A stretch of DNA of 64,000 nt. Source: Streptomyces marispadix (lineage in GTDB: Bacteria > Actinomycetota > Actinomycetes > Streptomycetales > Streptomycetaceae). The stretch covers positions 1,922,001 through 1,986,000 of the forward strand of contig NZ_JAKWJU010000002.1 of NCBI RefSeq assembly GCF_022524345.1, read 5' to 3'. The position numbers and the translations under genes are program-made. The notes beneath the pieces are model-generated. The model did not search any database. It worked only from the letters and a program-made list of their open reading frames with translations, and was not told the DNA's origin. Of this stretch, positions 1 to 7,803 are shown piece by piece (positions within the stretch are counted from its first letter, which is position 1; every line of letters starts with the position of its first letter).

Positions 1-148
1 AGCCTCAACAGGCCCTCCCCGTCGATCACTCAGCGTCGTTCACCGCACACATTCTGATGATCGAAAGCCGAGAGGCGGACCGGCGGCAGACCGCGGCCGC
101 GGGGACTTTTCGGCAATCGCTTTGTGATCCCCTGTGGGAGGTGCCGAG
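1..148. other. Left edge, no gene supported
   Basis: Reading frames here are short, overlap on both strands and resemble no protein family. The interval probably carries the promoter of the small HTH gene that follows, but I could not place convincing -10 and -35 elements. Confidence 0.5.
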
Positions 149-343
149 TTGGCCGATCGACGACTCTGGTCGTACAAGGACATCGCCGCGCACATCGGAG
201 TCCGTACGGACACGGTGCGCTCGTACCGCAAGCACGGCCTGCTGCCACCACCCGACCACGTGGAGGGCGGCAGGCCGTACTGGTACGCGGACACGGTACG
301 GACCTGGGTCATGCACCGGCCCAGCCACCGGGGAGGGCGGTGA
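149..343 (+). CDS. Small MerR/excisionase-like helix-turn-helix protein
   Basis: The protein is about 64 residues and consists almost entirely of one winged-HTH unit. It has an ysykDIAAHIGV segment, an RTDTVRSYRKHGLLPPP recognition region, and then EGGRPYWYADTVRTW, which resembles the wing of MerR/AlpA-type domains. No effector domain follows. I chose the TTG at 149 because a GGGAGG sequence ends 7 bases before it; a GTG at 134 is possible but overlaps that ribosome-binding site. It is probably a small DNA-binding regulator or architectural protein of unknown target. A perfect hairpin follows at 419-471, so it looks monocistronic. The fold call is fairly safe; the role is not known. Confidence 0.7.
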   Translation: MADRRLWSYKDIAAHIGVRTDTVRSYRKHGLLPPPDHVEGGRPYWYADTVRTWVMHRPSHRGGR

Positions 344-418
344 GGCGGCGCGACCGACGCGCAGCCCCTGACCGAGCCCCGACGAACCCCGGACCGCATC
401 CCGGCCCCCGGCCTCAGC

Positions 419-471
419 AGGCCCCGGAGCCCGTCTCCCGAGAGATCACCGGAAGGCGGGCTCCGGGGCCT
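419..471 (+). terminator. Strong hairpin terminator after the HTH gene
   Basis: The arms AGGCCCCGGAGCCCG (419-433) and CGGGCTCCGGGGCCT (457-471) are perfect 15-bp inverted repeats around a 23-base loop. They lie between the HTH gene and the copper operon promoter. No long T-tract follows, which is usual in Streptomyces. Confidence 0.8.
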
Positions 472-507
472 CTGTCATATTCGGACCCATCGCACGGGAC
501 CGAGGGA

Positions 508-526
508 ATACCTAGGGGGGTATAGT
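508..526 (+). promoter_or_regulatory. CsoR-like copper operator overlapping a TATAGT -10 box
   Basis: ATACC (508-512) and GGTAT (519-523) form an inverted repeat separated by a G-rich 6-base core. This matches the ATACC..GGTAT pattern known for the copper sensor CsoR. A TATAGT -10 hexamer sits at 521-526, so bound repressor would block RNA polymerase. The site is about 50 bases before copZ. No csoR gene lies in the window, so the regulator must be encoded elsewhere. Confidence 0.7.
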
Positions 527-575
527 GGTTCCCGCCTCCGAAGGACACCGGAGCACCAGTCACCAGGGAGCGAAG

Positions 576-794
576 ATGAGCACTGTCACCACCACGTACA
601 AGGTCAGCGGCATGAGCTGCGGGCACTGCGAGGGCGCCGTCTCAGACGAGATCTCCGGGATCGACGGCGTGACGTCGGTGAAGGCCGTAGCCGCCACCGG
701 CGAGGTCACCGTCACCTCCACCACCGAGCCGGACGACGAGGCCGTGCGGGCCGTCGTCGACGAAGCCGGTTTCGAACTGGCCGGACGCGCCTGA
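576..794 (+). CDS. copZ: Copper chaperone, heavy-metal-associated domain (CopZ)
   Basis: This 72-residue protein is one HMA domain. It binds Cu(I) through the two cysteines of GMSCGHC near residue 13 and hands copper to a P-type ATPase. The rest fits the beta-alpha-beta-beta-alpha-beta ferredoxin-like fold and ends EAGFELAGRA. The ATG at 576 follows a GGGAGCGA ribosome-binding site; a GTG at 525 upstream lies inside the operator region and is unlikely. copA begins 59 bases downstream on the same strand, so the two are probably co-transcribed from the CsoR-type promoter at 508-526 and induced by excess copper. Confidence 0.93.
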   Translation: MSTVTTTYKVSGMSCGHCEGAVSDEISGIDGVTSVKAVAATGEVTVTSTTEPDDEAVRAVVDEAGFELAGRA

Positions 795-853
795 GAGTCC
801 GGCGCCCCTCACACCCCATGAACCACGTTTCCTAGGTCCCCGGGAGCATCACG

Positions 854-3250
854 ATGACCGGCACCACGGCACAGGACGCACCCGCCGCCGGCGGGGAGCG
901 CGAGGACGAGCAGCGTGTGGAACTGTCCATCGGCGGCATGACGTGCGCCTCCTGCGCCGCCCGGGTCGAGAAGAAGCTGAACCGGATGGACGGCGTCTCC
1001 GCGAGCGTCAACTACGCGACGGAGAAGGCGAGGATCTCCTACCCGGACGGGGTGTCCGTCGAGGACCTCGTCGCCACCGTGGAGCGGACCGGCTACTCGG
1101 CCCGGCCGCCGCAGCCGCGCACACCGGGCGGATCGGGGGCGGAGGCAGGCGAGAAGACCGACCGGGAGACGGGTCGGGGAACCGGCCCGGCAGCCGGGCG
1201 AGAGGCCGAGCCCGCGGCCTCGGGGGCCGAGCCGGGAGCGGAGCCCGAATCCGCACCGGGCTCCCGACCGGACGAACTCGGCGCGCTGCGGCGGCGCTTG
1301 ATCGTCACGCTCGTGCTGTCCGTACCGGTCGTGCTGCTGTCGATGGTGCCGCCCCTCCAGTTCGACTACTGGCAGTGGCTCTCGCTCGTACTGGCCTCGC
1401 CCGTGGTCGTCTGGGGCGGGCTGCCCTTCCACCGCGCCACCTGGACGAACCTGCGGCACGGCGCCGCCACCATGGACACCCTGATCACGGTGGGCACGCT
1501 CGCGGCCTTCGGCTGGTCGGTGTGGGCACTGTTCCTCGGGGACGCCGGAATGCCGGGCATGCGCCACGGCTTCGAGCTCTCCCTCTCCCCCGGTTCCGGC
1601 GGCGCGTCGTCGGCTCTCTATCTCGAAGTGGCCGCGGGAGTCACCACGTTCCTGCTCCTCGGCCGTTATCTGGAGGCACGGGCCAAGCGGAAGGCGGGCG
1701 CCGCGCTGAGGGCGCTGATGCGGCTCGGCGCGAAGGACGTGGCCGTGCTGCGGGACGGCACCGAGCACCGGATTCCGGTGTCGCGGCTGGCGGTCGGCGA
1801 CCGCTTCGTCGTACGCCCCGGTGAGACGGTCGCCACGGACGGCACCGTCGACGAGGGCGGCTCCGCGCTGGACACCTCGATGCTCACGGGCGAGTCGATG
1901 CCGGTCGACGTGGGCCCGGGGGACGCGGTGACGGGCGCGACGGTCAACGTCTCGGGGCGACTGGTGGTGACCGCCACCCGGGTCGGCTCCGACACCCAAC
2001 TCGCCCGCATGGCACGGATGGTGGAGGAGGCGCAGAGCGGCAAGGCCGCGGTGCAGCGGCTCGCCGACCGGGTGTCCGCCGTGTTCGTGCCGGTGGTGCT
2101 GGTGCTGGCGGCGGCGACTCTCGCGGGCTGGCTGCTGTCCACCGGCGACGCCGCTGCGGCCTTCACGGCGGCCGTCGCCGTACTGATCATCGCCTGCCCC
2201 TGCGCGCTGGGGCTGGCTACGCCCACCGCGCTGATGGTGGGCACGGGACGCGGCGCCCAGCTCGGCATCCTCATCAAGGGCCCCGAGGTGCTGGAGTCCA
2301 CGCGCCGCGTCGACACGGTCGTACTCGACAAGACGGGCACCGTGACCTCCGGCCGTATGGAACTCCATGACGTCGTCCCCGGCGACGGCGTCACGGCGGA
2401 CGAACTGCTGCGCCTGGCCGGTGCGTTGGAGGACGCCTCCGAGCACCCCGTTGCGCGCGCCATTGCACGGGGCGCACGGGAGCGCGCGGGCGCGGACGCC
2501 GCACCGCTGCCCGCCCCGGACGGCTTCGAGAACCTCGCGGGCCTCGGGGTGCGCGGCACGGTGGAGGGCCGGGCGGTCCAAGTGGGACGTGCGGCGGGCG
2601 AGTTGCCGGAGGGGCTGGCCGAGGCGAAGGCCACCGCCGAGGCATCGGGCCGTACGGCGGTCACGGTCGCCTGGGACGGCGCGGTGCGCGGTGTGCTGAC
2701 AGTCGCGGACACGGTGAAGGACACCAGCGCCGAGGCCGTACGGCGGCTGCGCGAACTGGGCCTGGAGCCCGTGCTGTTGACCGGGGACAACCGGGCGGTC
2801 GCGGAGGCCGTCGCCCGCAGCGTCGGCATCGTCCCGTCGAAGGACACCGTCGTCGCCGGGGTGCTCCCGGAGGACAAGGCAGGCGAGGTACGCCGTCTCC
2901 AGGCGGCGGGCCGCACGGTCGCGATGGTCGGTGACGGAGTCAACGACGCCGCGGCCCTGGCGAGCGCCGATCTGGGCCTGGCGATGGGCACGGGCACGGA
3001 CGCCGCCATCGAGGCGGGCGATCTGACGCTCGTACGGGGCGACTTGCGGGCGGCGGCGGACGCGATCCGCCTCTCCCGCAGGACGCTCGCCACCATCAAG
3101 GGCAATCTGTGGTGGGCGTTCGGCTACAACGTGGCCGCTCTCCCCCTCGCCGCCGCCGGGCTGCTCAACCCCATGATCGCGGGTGCGGCGATGGCCTTCT
3201 CCTCGGTCTTCGTGGTCACCAACAGCCTGCGGCTGCGCGCCTTCAAGTAG
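854..3250 (+). CDS. copA: Copper-exporting P1B-type ATPase (CopA)
   Basis: A 798-residue inner-membrane pump that exports Cu(I) using ATP. One N-terminal HMA domain carries CASC (Cys31 and Cys34). A low-complexity Gly/Glu/Ala linker follows at about residues 92-150. The membrane core contains a TGES actuator motif, the CPC metal site in IIACPCALG at about 448-450, the phosphorylated DKTGT at about 492 and GDGVND at about 693. Length and motif order are normal for bacterial CopA with one HMA domain; only the long linker is unusual. It sits directly behind copZ, which supplies its substrate, under the same copper-responsive operator. Confidence 0.95.
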   Translation: MTGTTAQDAPAAGGEREDEQRVELSIGGMTCASCAARVEKKLNRMDGVSASVNYATEKARISYPDGVSVEDLVATVERTGYSARPPQPRTPGGSGAEAGEKTDRETGRGTGPAAGREAEPAASGAEPGAEPESAPGSRPDELGALRRRLIVTLVLSVPVVLLSMVPPLQFDYWQWLSLVLASPVVVWGGLPFHRATWTNLRHGAATMDTLITVGTLAAFGWSVWALFLGDAGMPGMRHGFELSLSPGSGGASSALYLEVAAGVTTFLLLGRYLEARAKRKAGAALRALMRLGAKDVAVLRDGTEHRIPVSRLAVGDRFVVRPGETVATDGTVDEGGSALDTSMLTGESMPVDVGPGDAVTGATVNVSGRLVVTATRVGSDTQLARMARMVEEAQSGKAAVQRLADRVSAVFVPVVLVLAAATLAGWLLSTGDAAAAFTAAVAVLIIACPCALGLATPTALMVGTGRGAQLGILIKGPEVLESTRRVDTVVLDKTGTVTSGRMELHDVVPGDGVTADELLRLAGALEDASEHPVARAIARGARERAGADAAPLPAPDGFENLAGLGVRGTVEGRAVQVGRAAGELPEGLAEAKATAEASGRTAVTVAWDGAVRGVLTVADTVKDTSAEAVRRLRELGLEPVLLTGDNRAVAEAVARSVGIVPSKDTVVAGVLPEDKAGEVRRLQAAGRTVAMVGDGVNDAAALASADLGLAMGTGTDAAIEAGDLTLVRGDLRAAADAIRLSRRTLATIKGNLWWAFGYNVAALPLAAAGLLNPMIAGAAMAFSSVFVVTNSLRLRAFK

Positions 3251-3803
3251 GGCGGCCGGCAGGCCTACCGCCAGGGTCCTCAAGTGAGCCGTACGCGGGG
3301 CGAGTTGCGAACGCGCCCGGCAGCGGGTGCCCCGGTCCGTGGGGTCACGGCAGCTCCAGTGAAAGAAAAGTGAAGGTGATGTGACGCAGCCTGGCTGCGA
3401 TATCCGCACGGGCCACTCTTGGTACGGGAAAATCCGGAATGACGAACTCCACCGTTCCGTACTTCCTGGGGGGAATTGGCACCGCACCGGCACACCGAAA
3501 AGCGCCCCGCCGACCAGGTCCCCCCACGGGCCTGTCGACGGGGCGCTTCCGTTTCCCGGTCACGGATTCCCCCCACGGGATCCTGGCCGGGTGCTTACTG
3601 GCTGAACGTACGGGCGGGAGGGCCGCTCAAAGCTCCCCGCGCACGCTCGCCTGTCGGCTCACCGGGTCCGTCCCCCAAAGACGCACTCGGCAGTGGCGGC
3701 GGCTCCGCCGGGGGGCCGCTGCCACCCGGTTAGACGTCCGACCCTGGACAATGGTTACCCCCCAATTTCTGTGACCTATGTCTCGCCAGGGATCTGCACA
3801 TAC
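3251..3803. other. Convergent intergenic region between copA and citrate synthase
   Basis: About 550 bases without a credible gene. It holds an inverted repeat with arms AAGCGCCCCG (3500-3509) and CGGGGCGCTT (3539-3548), probably terminating copA transcripts about 250 bases after the stop codon. Nothing else stands out. Confidence 0.5.
3500..3548 (+). terminator. Hairpin between copA and citrate synthase
   Basis: Perfect 10-bp arms AAGCGCCCCG and CGGGGCGCTT enclose a 29-base loop. On the plus strand the second arm is followed by CCGTTTCC. It is placed to stop copA read-through. Confidence 0.55.
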
Positions 3804-3836
3804 GGAAGGCCCCGATCCGCCTGGACGGGGCCCTCC
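3804..3836 (-). terminator. Hairpin terminator downstream of citrate synthase
   Basis: GGAAGGCCCCG (3804-3814) pairs with CGGGGCCCTCC (3826-3836) with one mismatch and an 11-base loop. It begins 56 bases beyond the stop codon of the minus-strand citrate synthase gene. Confidence 0.6.
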
Positions 3837-3891
3837 GCGGACGTCTCCCAAGGGGGGCGTCACGCACTGTACAGCAAACGTCACCCGCGGG

Positions 3892-5181
3892 TCAGCGGGA
3901 TTCGATGGGTACGTATTCCCGCTCCACGACGCCCGTGTAGATCTGCCGGGGACGGCCGATGCGCGAACCCGGCTCCTTGATCATCTCGTGCCACTGGGCG
4001 ATCCAGCCCGGCAGCCGGCCCAGGGCGAACAGCACGGTGAACATGCTCGTCGGGAAGCCCATGGCCCGGTAGATCAGACCGGTGTAGAAGTCCACGTTCG
4101 GGTAGAGCTTGCGCTCCACGAAGTAGTCGTCGCTGAGGGCGTGTTCCTCAAGGCGCAGGGCGATGTCGAGCAGTTCGTCGCTCTTGCCGAGGGCGGAGAG
4201 GACATCGTGCGCAGCCGCCTTGATGATCTTCGCCCGGGGGTCGAAGTTCTTGTAGACGCGGTGGCCGAAGCCCATCAGCTTCACGCCGTCCTCCTTGTCC
4301 TTCACCTTGCGGATGAAGGTGGCGACGTCGGAGCCGGAGGCCTGGATGCCCTGGAGCATCTCCAGGACGCTCTGGTTGGCGCCGCCGTGCAGCGGGCCCC
4401 ACAGCGCGTTGATGCCCGCGGAGATCGAGGCGAACATGTTCGCCTGCGAGGAGCCCACCAGCCGGACCGTCGACGTCGAGCAGTTCTGCTCATGGTCGGC
4501 GTGGAGGATCAGCAGCTTGTCGAGGGCGTTGACGACGACCGGGTCCAGCTCGTACTCCGCGGCGGGCACGGAGAAGGTCATGCGCAGGAAGTTCTCGACG
4601 TAACCGAGGTCGTTGCGCGGATAGACGACGGGGTGGCCGATGGCCTTCTTGTAGGCGTAGGCCGCGATCGTCGGCAGCTTCGCCAGCAGCCTTATCGTCG
4701 ACAGGTGCCGCTGCTCCTCGTCGAACGGGTTGTGGCTGTCCTGGTAGAAGGTCGACAGCGCACTGACCACGGACGAGAGCATCGCCATCGGGTGCGCGTC
4801 ACGCGGGAACCCGTCGTAGAACCGCTTCACGTCCTCGTGCAGCAGCGTGTGGCGCGTGATCTCGTCCTTGAAGGACGCCTGCTGGTCGACGGTGGGAAGT
4901 TCGCCGTGGATCAGAAGGTAGGCCGTCTCCAGGAACGTGCCCCGCTCCGCCAACTGCTCGATCGGGTAACCGCGGTAGCGCAGGACACCGCCCTCGCCGT
5001 CGAGGTAGGTGATGGCGGATTTGTACGCGGCGGTGTTGCCGTAGCCCGAATCCAGGGTCACCAGACCGGTCTCGGTGCGCAGCTTGCCGATGTCGAAGCC
5101 CCGGTCGCCGACCGTGCTGTCGACCACGGGGTAGCTGTACTCGTCGTCCCCGTACCGAAGTACTACAGAGTTGTCGCTCAC
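3892..5181 (-). CDS. gltA: Citrate synthase
   Basis: A 429-residue type II citrate synthase that condenses acetyl-CoA with oxaloacetate to open the TCA cycle. Family signatures include LHGGANQSVLEML with the first catalytic histidine, MGFGHRVYKNFDPRAKI with the second, and NVDFYTGLIYRAMGFP with the catalytic aspartate. I chose the GTG at 5181 (VSDNSVVLRYG) because it follows an AGGGA site at good spacing and gives the normal family length. The longer frame to 5235 would add residues unlike citrate synthase. It is monocistronic, with a terminator downstream and the recD2 stop upstream. Confidence 0.95.
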   Translation of the reverse strand: MSDNSVVLRYGDDEYSYPVVDSTVGDRGFDIGKLRTETGLVTLDSGYGNTAAYKSAITYLDGEGGVLRYRGYPIEQLAERGTFLETAYLLIHGELPTVDQQASFKDEITRHTLLHEDVKRFYDGFPRDAHPMAMLSSVVSALSTFYQDSHNPFDEEQRHLSTIRLLAKLPTIAAYAYKKAIGHPVVYPRNDLGYVENFLRMTFSVPAAEYELDPVVVNALDKLLILHADHEQNCSTSTVRLVGSSQANMFASISAGINALWGPLHGGANQSVLEMLQGIQASGSDVATFIRKVKDKEDGVKLMGFGHRVYKNFDPRAKIIKAAAHDVLSALGKSDELLDIALRLEEHALSDDYFVERKLYPNVDFYTGLIYRAMGFPTSMFTVLFALGRLPGWIAQWHEMIKEPGSRIGRPRQIYTGVVEREYVPIESR

Positions 5182-5344
5182 GTCTTCCCTCACCGACGTA
5201 GTGCCTCTTCTTCGAGGTGCCCTGACCCTTTCCACTGTCTCCCACCGAGCGCAGTGCGGTGCACTCGGGGTCGGCCAAAGGGCTTTGTGATGGCACGCAG
5301 TGCCGTCTTCTTCTCAACATCCTGCACCCTCCACGCGGCGCCGG

Positions 5345-7588
5345 TCACCCCCTGGAACCGCTGTCACTGCCGGGGAGCGCCGCGGCTCCCCGCAGCCGGT
5401 GGTCCAGGGCCGTGCACCGGCGCCCGGCGGAGACCGTACGGACTGCCTGCCCTATCGCCCTGCGCGATCCCACGAGCACCACCAGACGCTTTGCCCGGGT
5501 CACGGCGGTATAAAGCAGATTGCGCTGAAGCATCATCCAGGCACCCGTCGTGACGGGAATCACGACCGCCGGATACTCGCTGCCCTGCGAGCGGTGGATC
5601 GTGACGGCGTAGGCGTGGGCCAGTTCGTCCAGTTCGTCGAAGTCGTAGGCCACCTCCTCGTCCTCGTCCGTACGGACCGTCAGCCGCTGATCCTCGGTGT
5701 GCAGCGCGGTGACGACGCCGACGGTGCCGTTGAAGACGCCGCAGGCGCCCTTCTCGTAGTTGTTGCGGATCTGGGTGACCTTGTCGCCGACGCGGAACAC
5801 CCGCCCGCCGAAGCGCTTTTCGGGGACGTCGGGCCTGGCCGGGGTCACGGCCTGCTGAAGCAGCCCGTTGAGCGTCCCGGCGCCGGCCGGGCCTCTGTGC
5901 ATGGGCGTGAGCACCTGCACGTCGCGGCGCGGATCGAGGCCGAACTTCGCGGGGATGCGGCGGGCCACGACGTCGACGGTCAGCTTCCCTGCCTCCTCCG
6001 AGTCGTCCTCGGCGAAGAGGAAGAAATCACTCAATCCGTGGGTGACGGGCTGCGCCCCCGCATTGATGCGGTGTGCATTGGTCACCACTCCGGACTGCCG
6101 TGCCTGCCGGAAGATGCGCTTCAGCCGCACCGACGGCACCGGCCCGCCCTCGGCGAGCAGATCGCGCAGCACCTCGCCCGCGCCGACGGACGGGAGCTGG
6201 TCGACGTCCCCCACCAGCAGAAGATGGGCACCCGGCGGGACGGCCTTGATCAGCTTGTTGGCCAGCAGCAGATCCAGCATCGACGCCTCGTCCACGACGA
6301 TCAGGTCCGCGTCCAGCGGACGTTCACGGTCGTACGCCGCGTCACCGCCCGGCTTCAGCTCCAGCAGCCGGTGCACCGTGGACGCCTCCGCCCCGGTCAG
6401 CTCCGCAAGCCGCTTGGCCGCCCGGCCGGTGGGCGCCGCGAGCACCACACGCGCCTTCTTCGCCCGCGCCAGCTCCACCACCGAACGCACCGTGAAGGAC
6501 TTGCCGCAGCCGGGGCCGCCGGTGAGCACCGCGACCCGCTCGCTGAGGGCCAGCCGCACCGCCTCCCTCTGCTCCGGCGCGAGCCGCGCTCCCGTGCGCT
6601 CCGCGAGCCAGCCCAGCGCCGCCTCCCAGTCGACGTCCTGGAAGGCGGGCAGCCGGTCCTCCTCGGCGTGCAACAGCCTGCGGACCTGGGCGGCCAGCGA
6701 CAGCTCCGCCCTGTGGAACGGAACGAGATACACGGCTGTGACCGGCAGGCCGTCCTCGCCGGGGACCTTCTCCCTCACGACCCCCTCCTCGTCCGCGGCG
6801 AGCTTGCCGAGGCAGTCGATGACGAGGCCGGTGTCCACCTGGAGGAGCTTCACCGCGTCCGAGATCAGCCGCTCCTCGGGGAGATAGCAGTGGCCCTGGT
6901 CCGTGGACTGCGAAAGGGCGTACTGGAGGCCGGACTTGACGCGCTCCGGGCTGTCGTGCGGTATGCCCACGGCCTGGGCGATGCGGTCGGCGGTGAGGAA
7001 GCCGATGCCCCATACGTCCGACGCCAGCCGGTACGGCTCGTTGCGCACCACGGAGATCGAGGCGTCGCCGTACTTCTTGTAGATACGGACCGCGATGGAG
7101 GTGGAGACGCCGACGCCCTGGAGGAAGACCATCACCTCCTTGATGGCCTTCTGCTCCTCCCAGGCCGAGGCGATCTTCTCCGTACGCTTCGGGCCCAGCC
7201 CCGGAACCTCGATCAGCTTGCGCGGATCGGCCTCGATGACATCCAGCGTGTCCGTGCCGAAGTGGTCGACGATGCGCTCGGCGATGCGCGGCCCGATGCC
7301 CTTGATCAGGCCGGAGCCGAGATAGCGGCGTATGCCCTGGACCGTGGCGGGCAGGACCGTCGTGTAATTCTCCACGGTGAACTGTCGGCCGTACTGCGGG
7401 TGTGAGCCCCAGCGGCCCTCCATGCGAAGCGACTCGCCGACCTGCGCGCCCAGCAACGAGCCGACGACCGTGAGCAGTTCGCCGCCGCCGCGGCCGGAGT
7501 CGACCCTGGCCACGGTGTATCCGTTGTCCTCGTTGGCGTAGGTGATGCGCTCAAGCACGCCTTCGAGCACCGCGTTCTGGAAGGACAT
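5345..7588 (-). CDS. recD2: RecD2-type 5'-3' DNA helicase
   Basis: A 747-residue helicase of the RecD-like SF1B group found in bacteria without RecBC partners for it. An N-terminal OB-like domain is followed by helix-hairpin-helix segments (GIGPRIAERIV, VPGLGPKRTEKI). Walker A is GGPGCGKS at about residue 355, Walker B is LIVVDEASM, and later motifs include LVGDVDQLPSVG and the C-terminal YAVTIHRSQGSEY motif. Length is normal. RecD2 proteins unwind short 5'-tailed duplexes and are linked to replication-fork repair. The gene is divergent from the LacI-RbsA gene across a 215-base gap. Confidence 0.93.
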   Translation of the reverse strand: MSFQNAVLEGVLERITYANEDNGYTVARVDSGRGGGELLTVVGSLLGAQVGESLRMEGRWGSHPQYGRQFTVENYTTVLPATVQGIRRYLGSGLIKGIGPRIAERIVDHFGTDTLDVIEADPRKLIEVPGLGPKRTEKIASAWEEQKAIKEVMVFLQGVGVSTSIAVRIYKKYGDASISVVRNEPYRLASDVWGIGFLTADRIAQAVGIPHDSPERVKSGLQYALSQSTDQGHCYLPEERLISDAVKLLQVDTGLVIDCLGKLAADEEGVVREKVPGEDGLPVTAVYLVPFHRAELSLAAQVRRLLHAEEDRLPAFQDVDWEAALGWLAERTGARLAPEQREAVRLALSERVAVLTGGPGCGKSFTVRSVVELARAKKARVVLAAPTGRAAKRLAELTGAEASTVHRLLELKPGGDAAYDRERPLDADLIVVDEASMLDLLLANKLIKAVPPGAHLLLVGDVDQLPSVGAGEVLRDLLAEGGPVPSVRLKRIFRQARQSGVVTNAHRINAGAQPVTHGLSDFFLFAEDDSEEAGKLTVDVVARRIPAKFGLDPRRDVQVLTPMHRGPAGAGTLNGLLQQAVTPARPDVPEKRFGGRVFRVGDKVTQIRNNYEKGACGVFNGTVGVVTALHTEDQRLTVRTDEDEEVAYDFDELDELAHAYAVTIHRSQGSEYPAVVIPVTTGAWMMLQRNLLYTAVTRAKRLVVLVGSRRAIGQAVRTVSAGRRCTALDHRLRGAAALPGSDSGSRG

Positions 7589-7725
7589 GTGACAGACCGT
7601 AACTCCGGCCTACGACATCCCGGCAGCCCTGTGGACAACTCGGTCACGGACCCTGCCCCCCCCTTCGCGAACCGTGTGAATATCGGCTGCCGACCCCTTG
7701 TGCCAGGACCGCCGCCGCCCTTCTC

Positions 7726-7745
7726 ATTACGCATGTAATCGTTAC
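7726..7745 (+). promoter_or_regulatory. Candidate LacI-family operator before the ribose-type operon
   Basis: ATTACgcatGTAATcGTTAC contains two overlapping inverted repeats, ATTAC/GTAAT and GTAA/TTAC, about 60 bases before the LacI-RbsA start. It is AT-rich against a GC-rich background. Autoregulation by the LacI domain encoded just downstream is the simplest reading. This is inference from position and symmetry. Confidence 0.45.
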
Positions 7746-7803
7746 CACGGCAGCCGGGACCCACGACGGGAGACCGGCCGGACTCTCAAGGCAGGCGGGG
7801 CAG

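Noticed and set aside
809..3493. Long minus-strand frame opposite copA
   Set aside because: Its product is Arg/His/Gly-rich shadow sequence; the plus strand encodes a complete copper ATPase with all motifs.
3778..5553. Long plus-strand frame opposite citrate synthase
   Set aside because: It has no family resemblance, and the opposite strand carries every citrate synthase motif with a good start.
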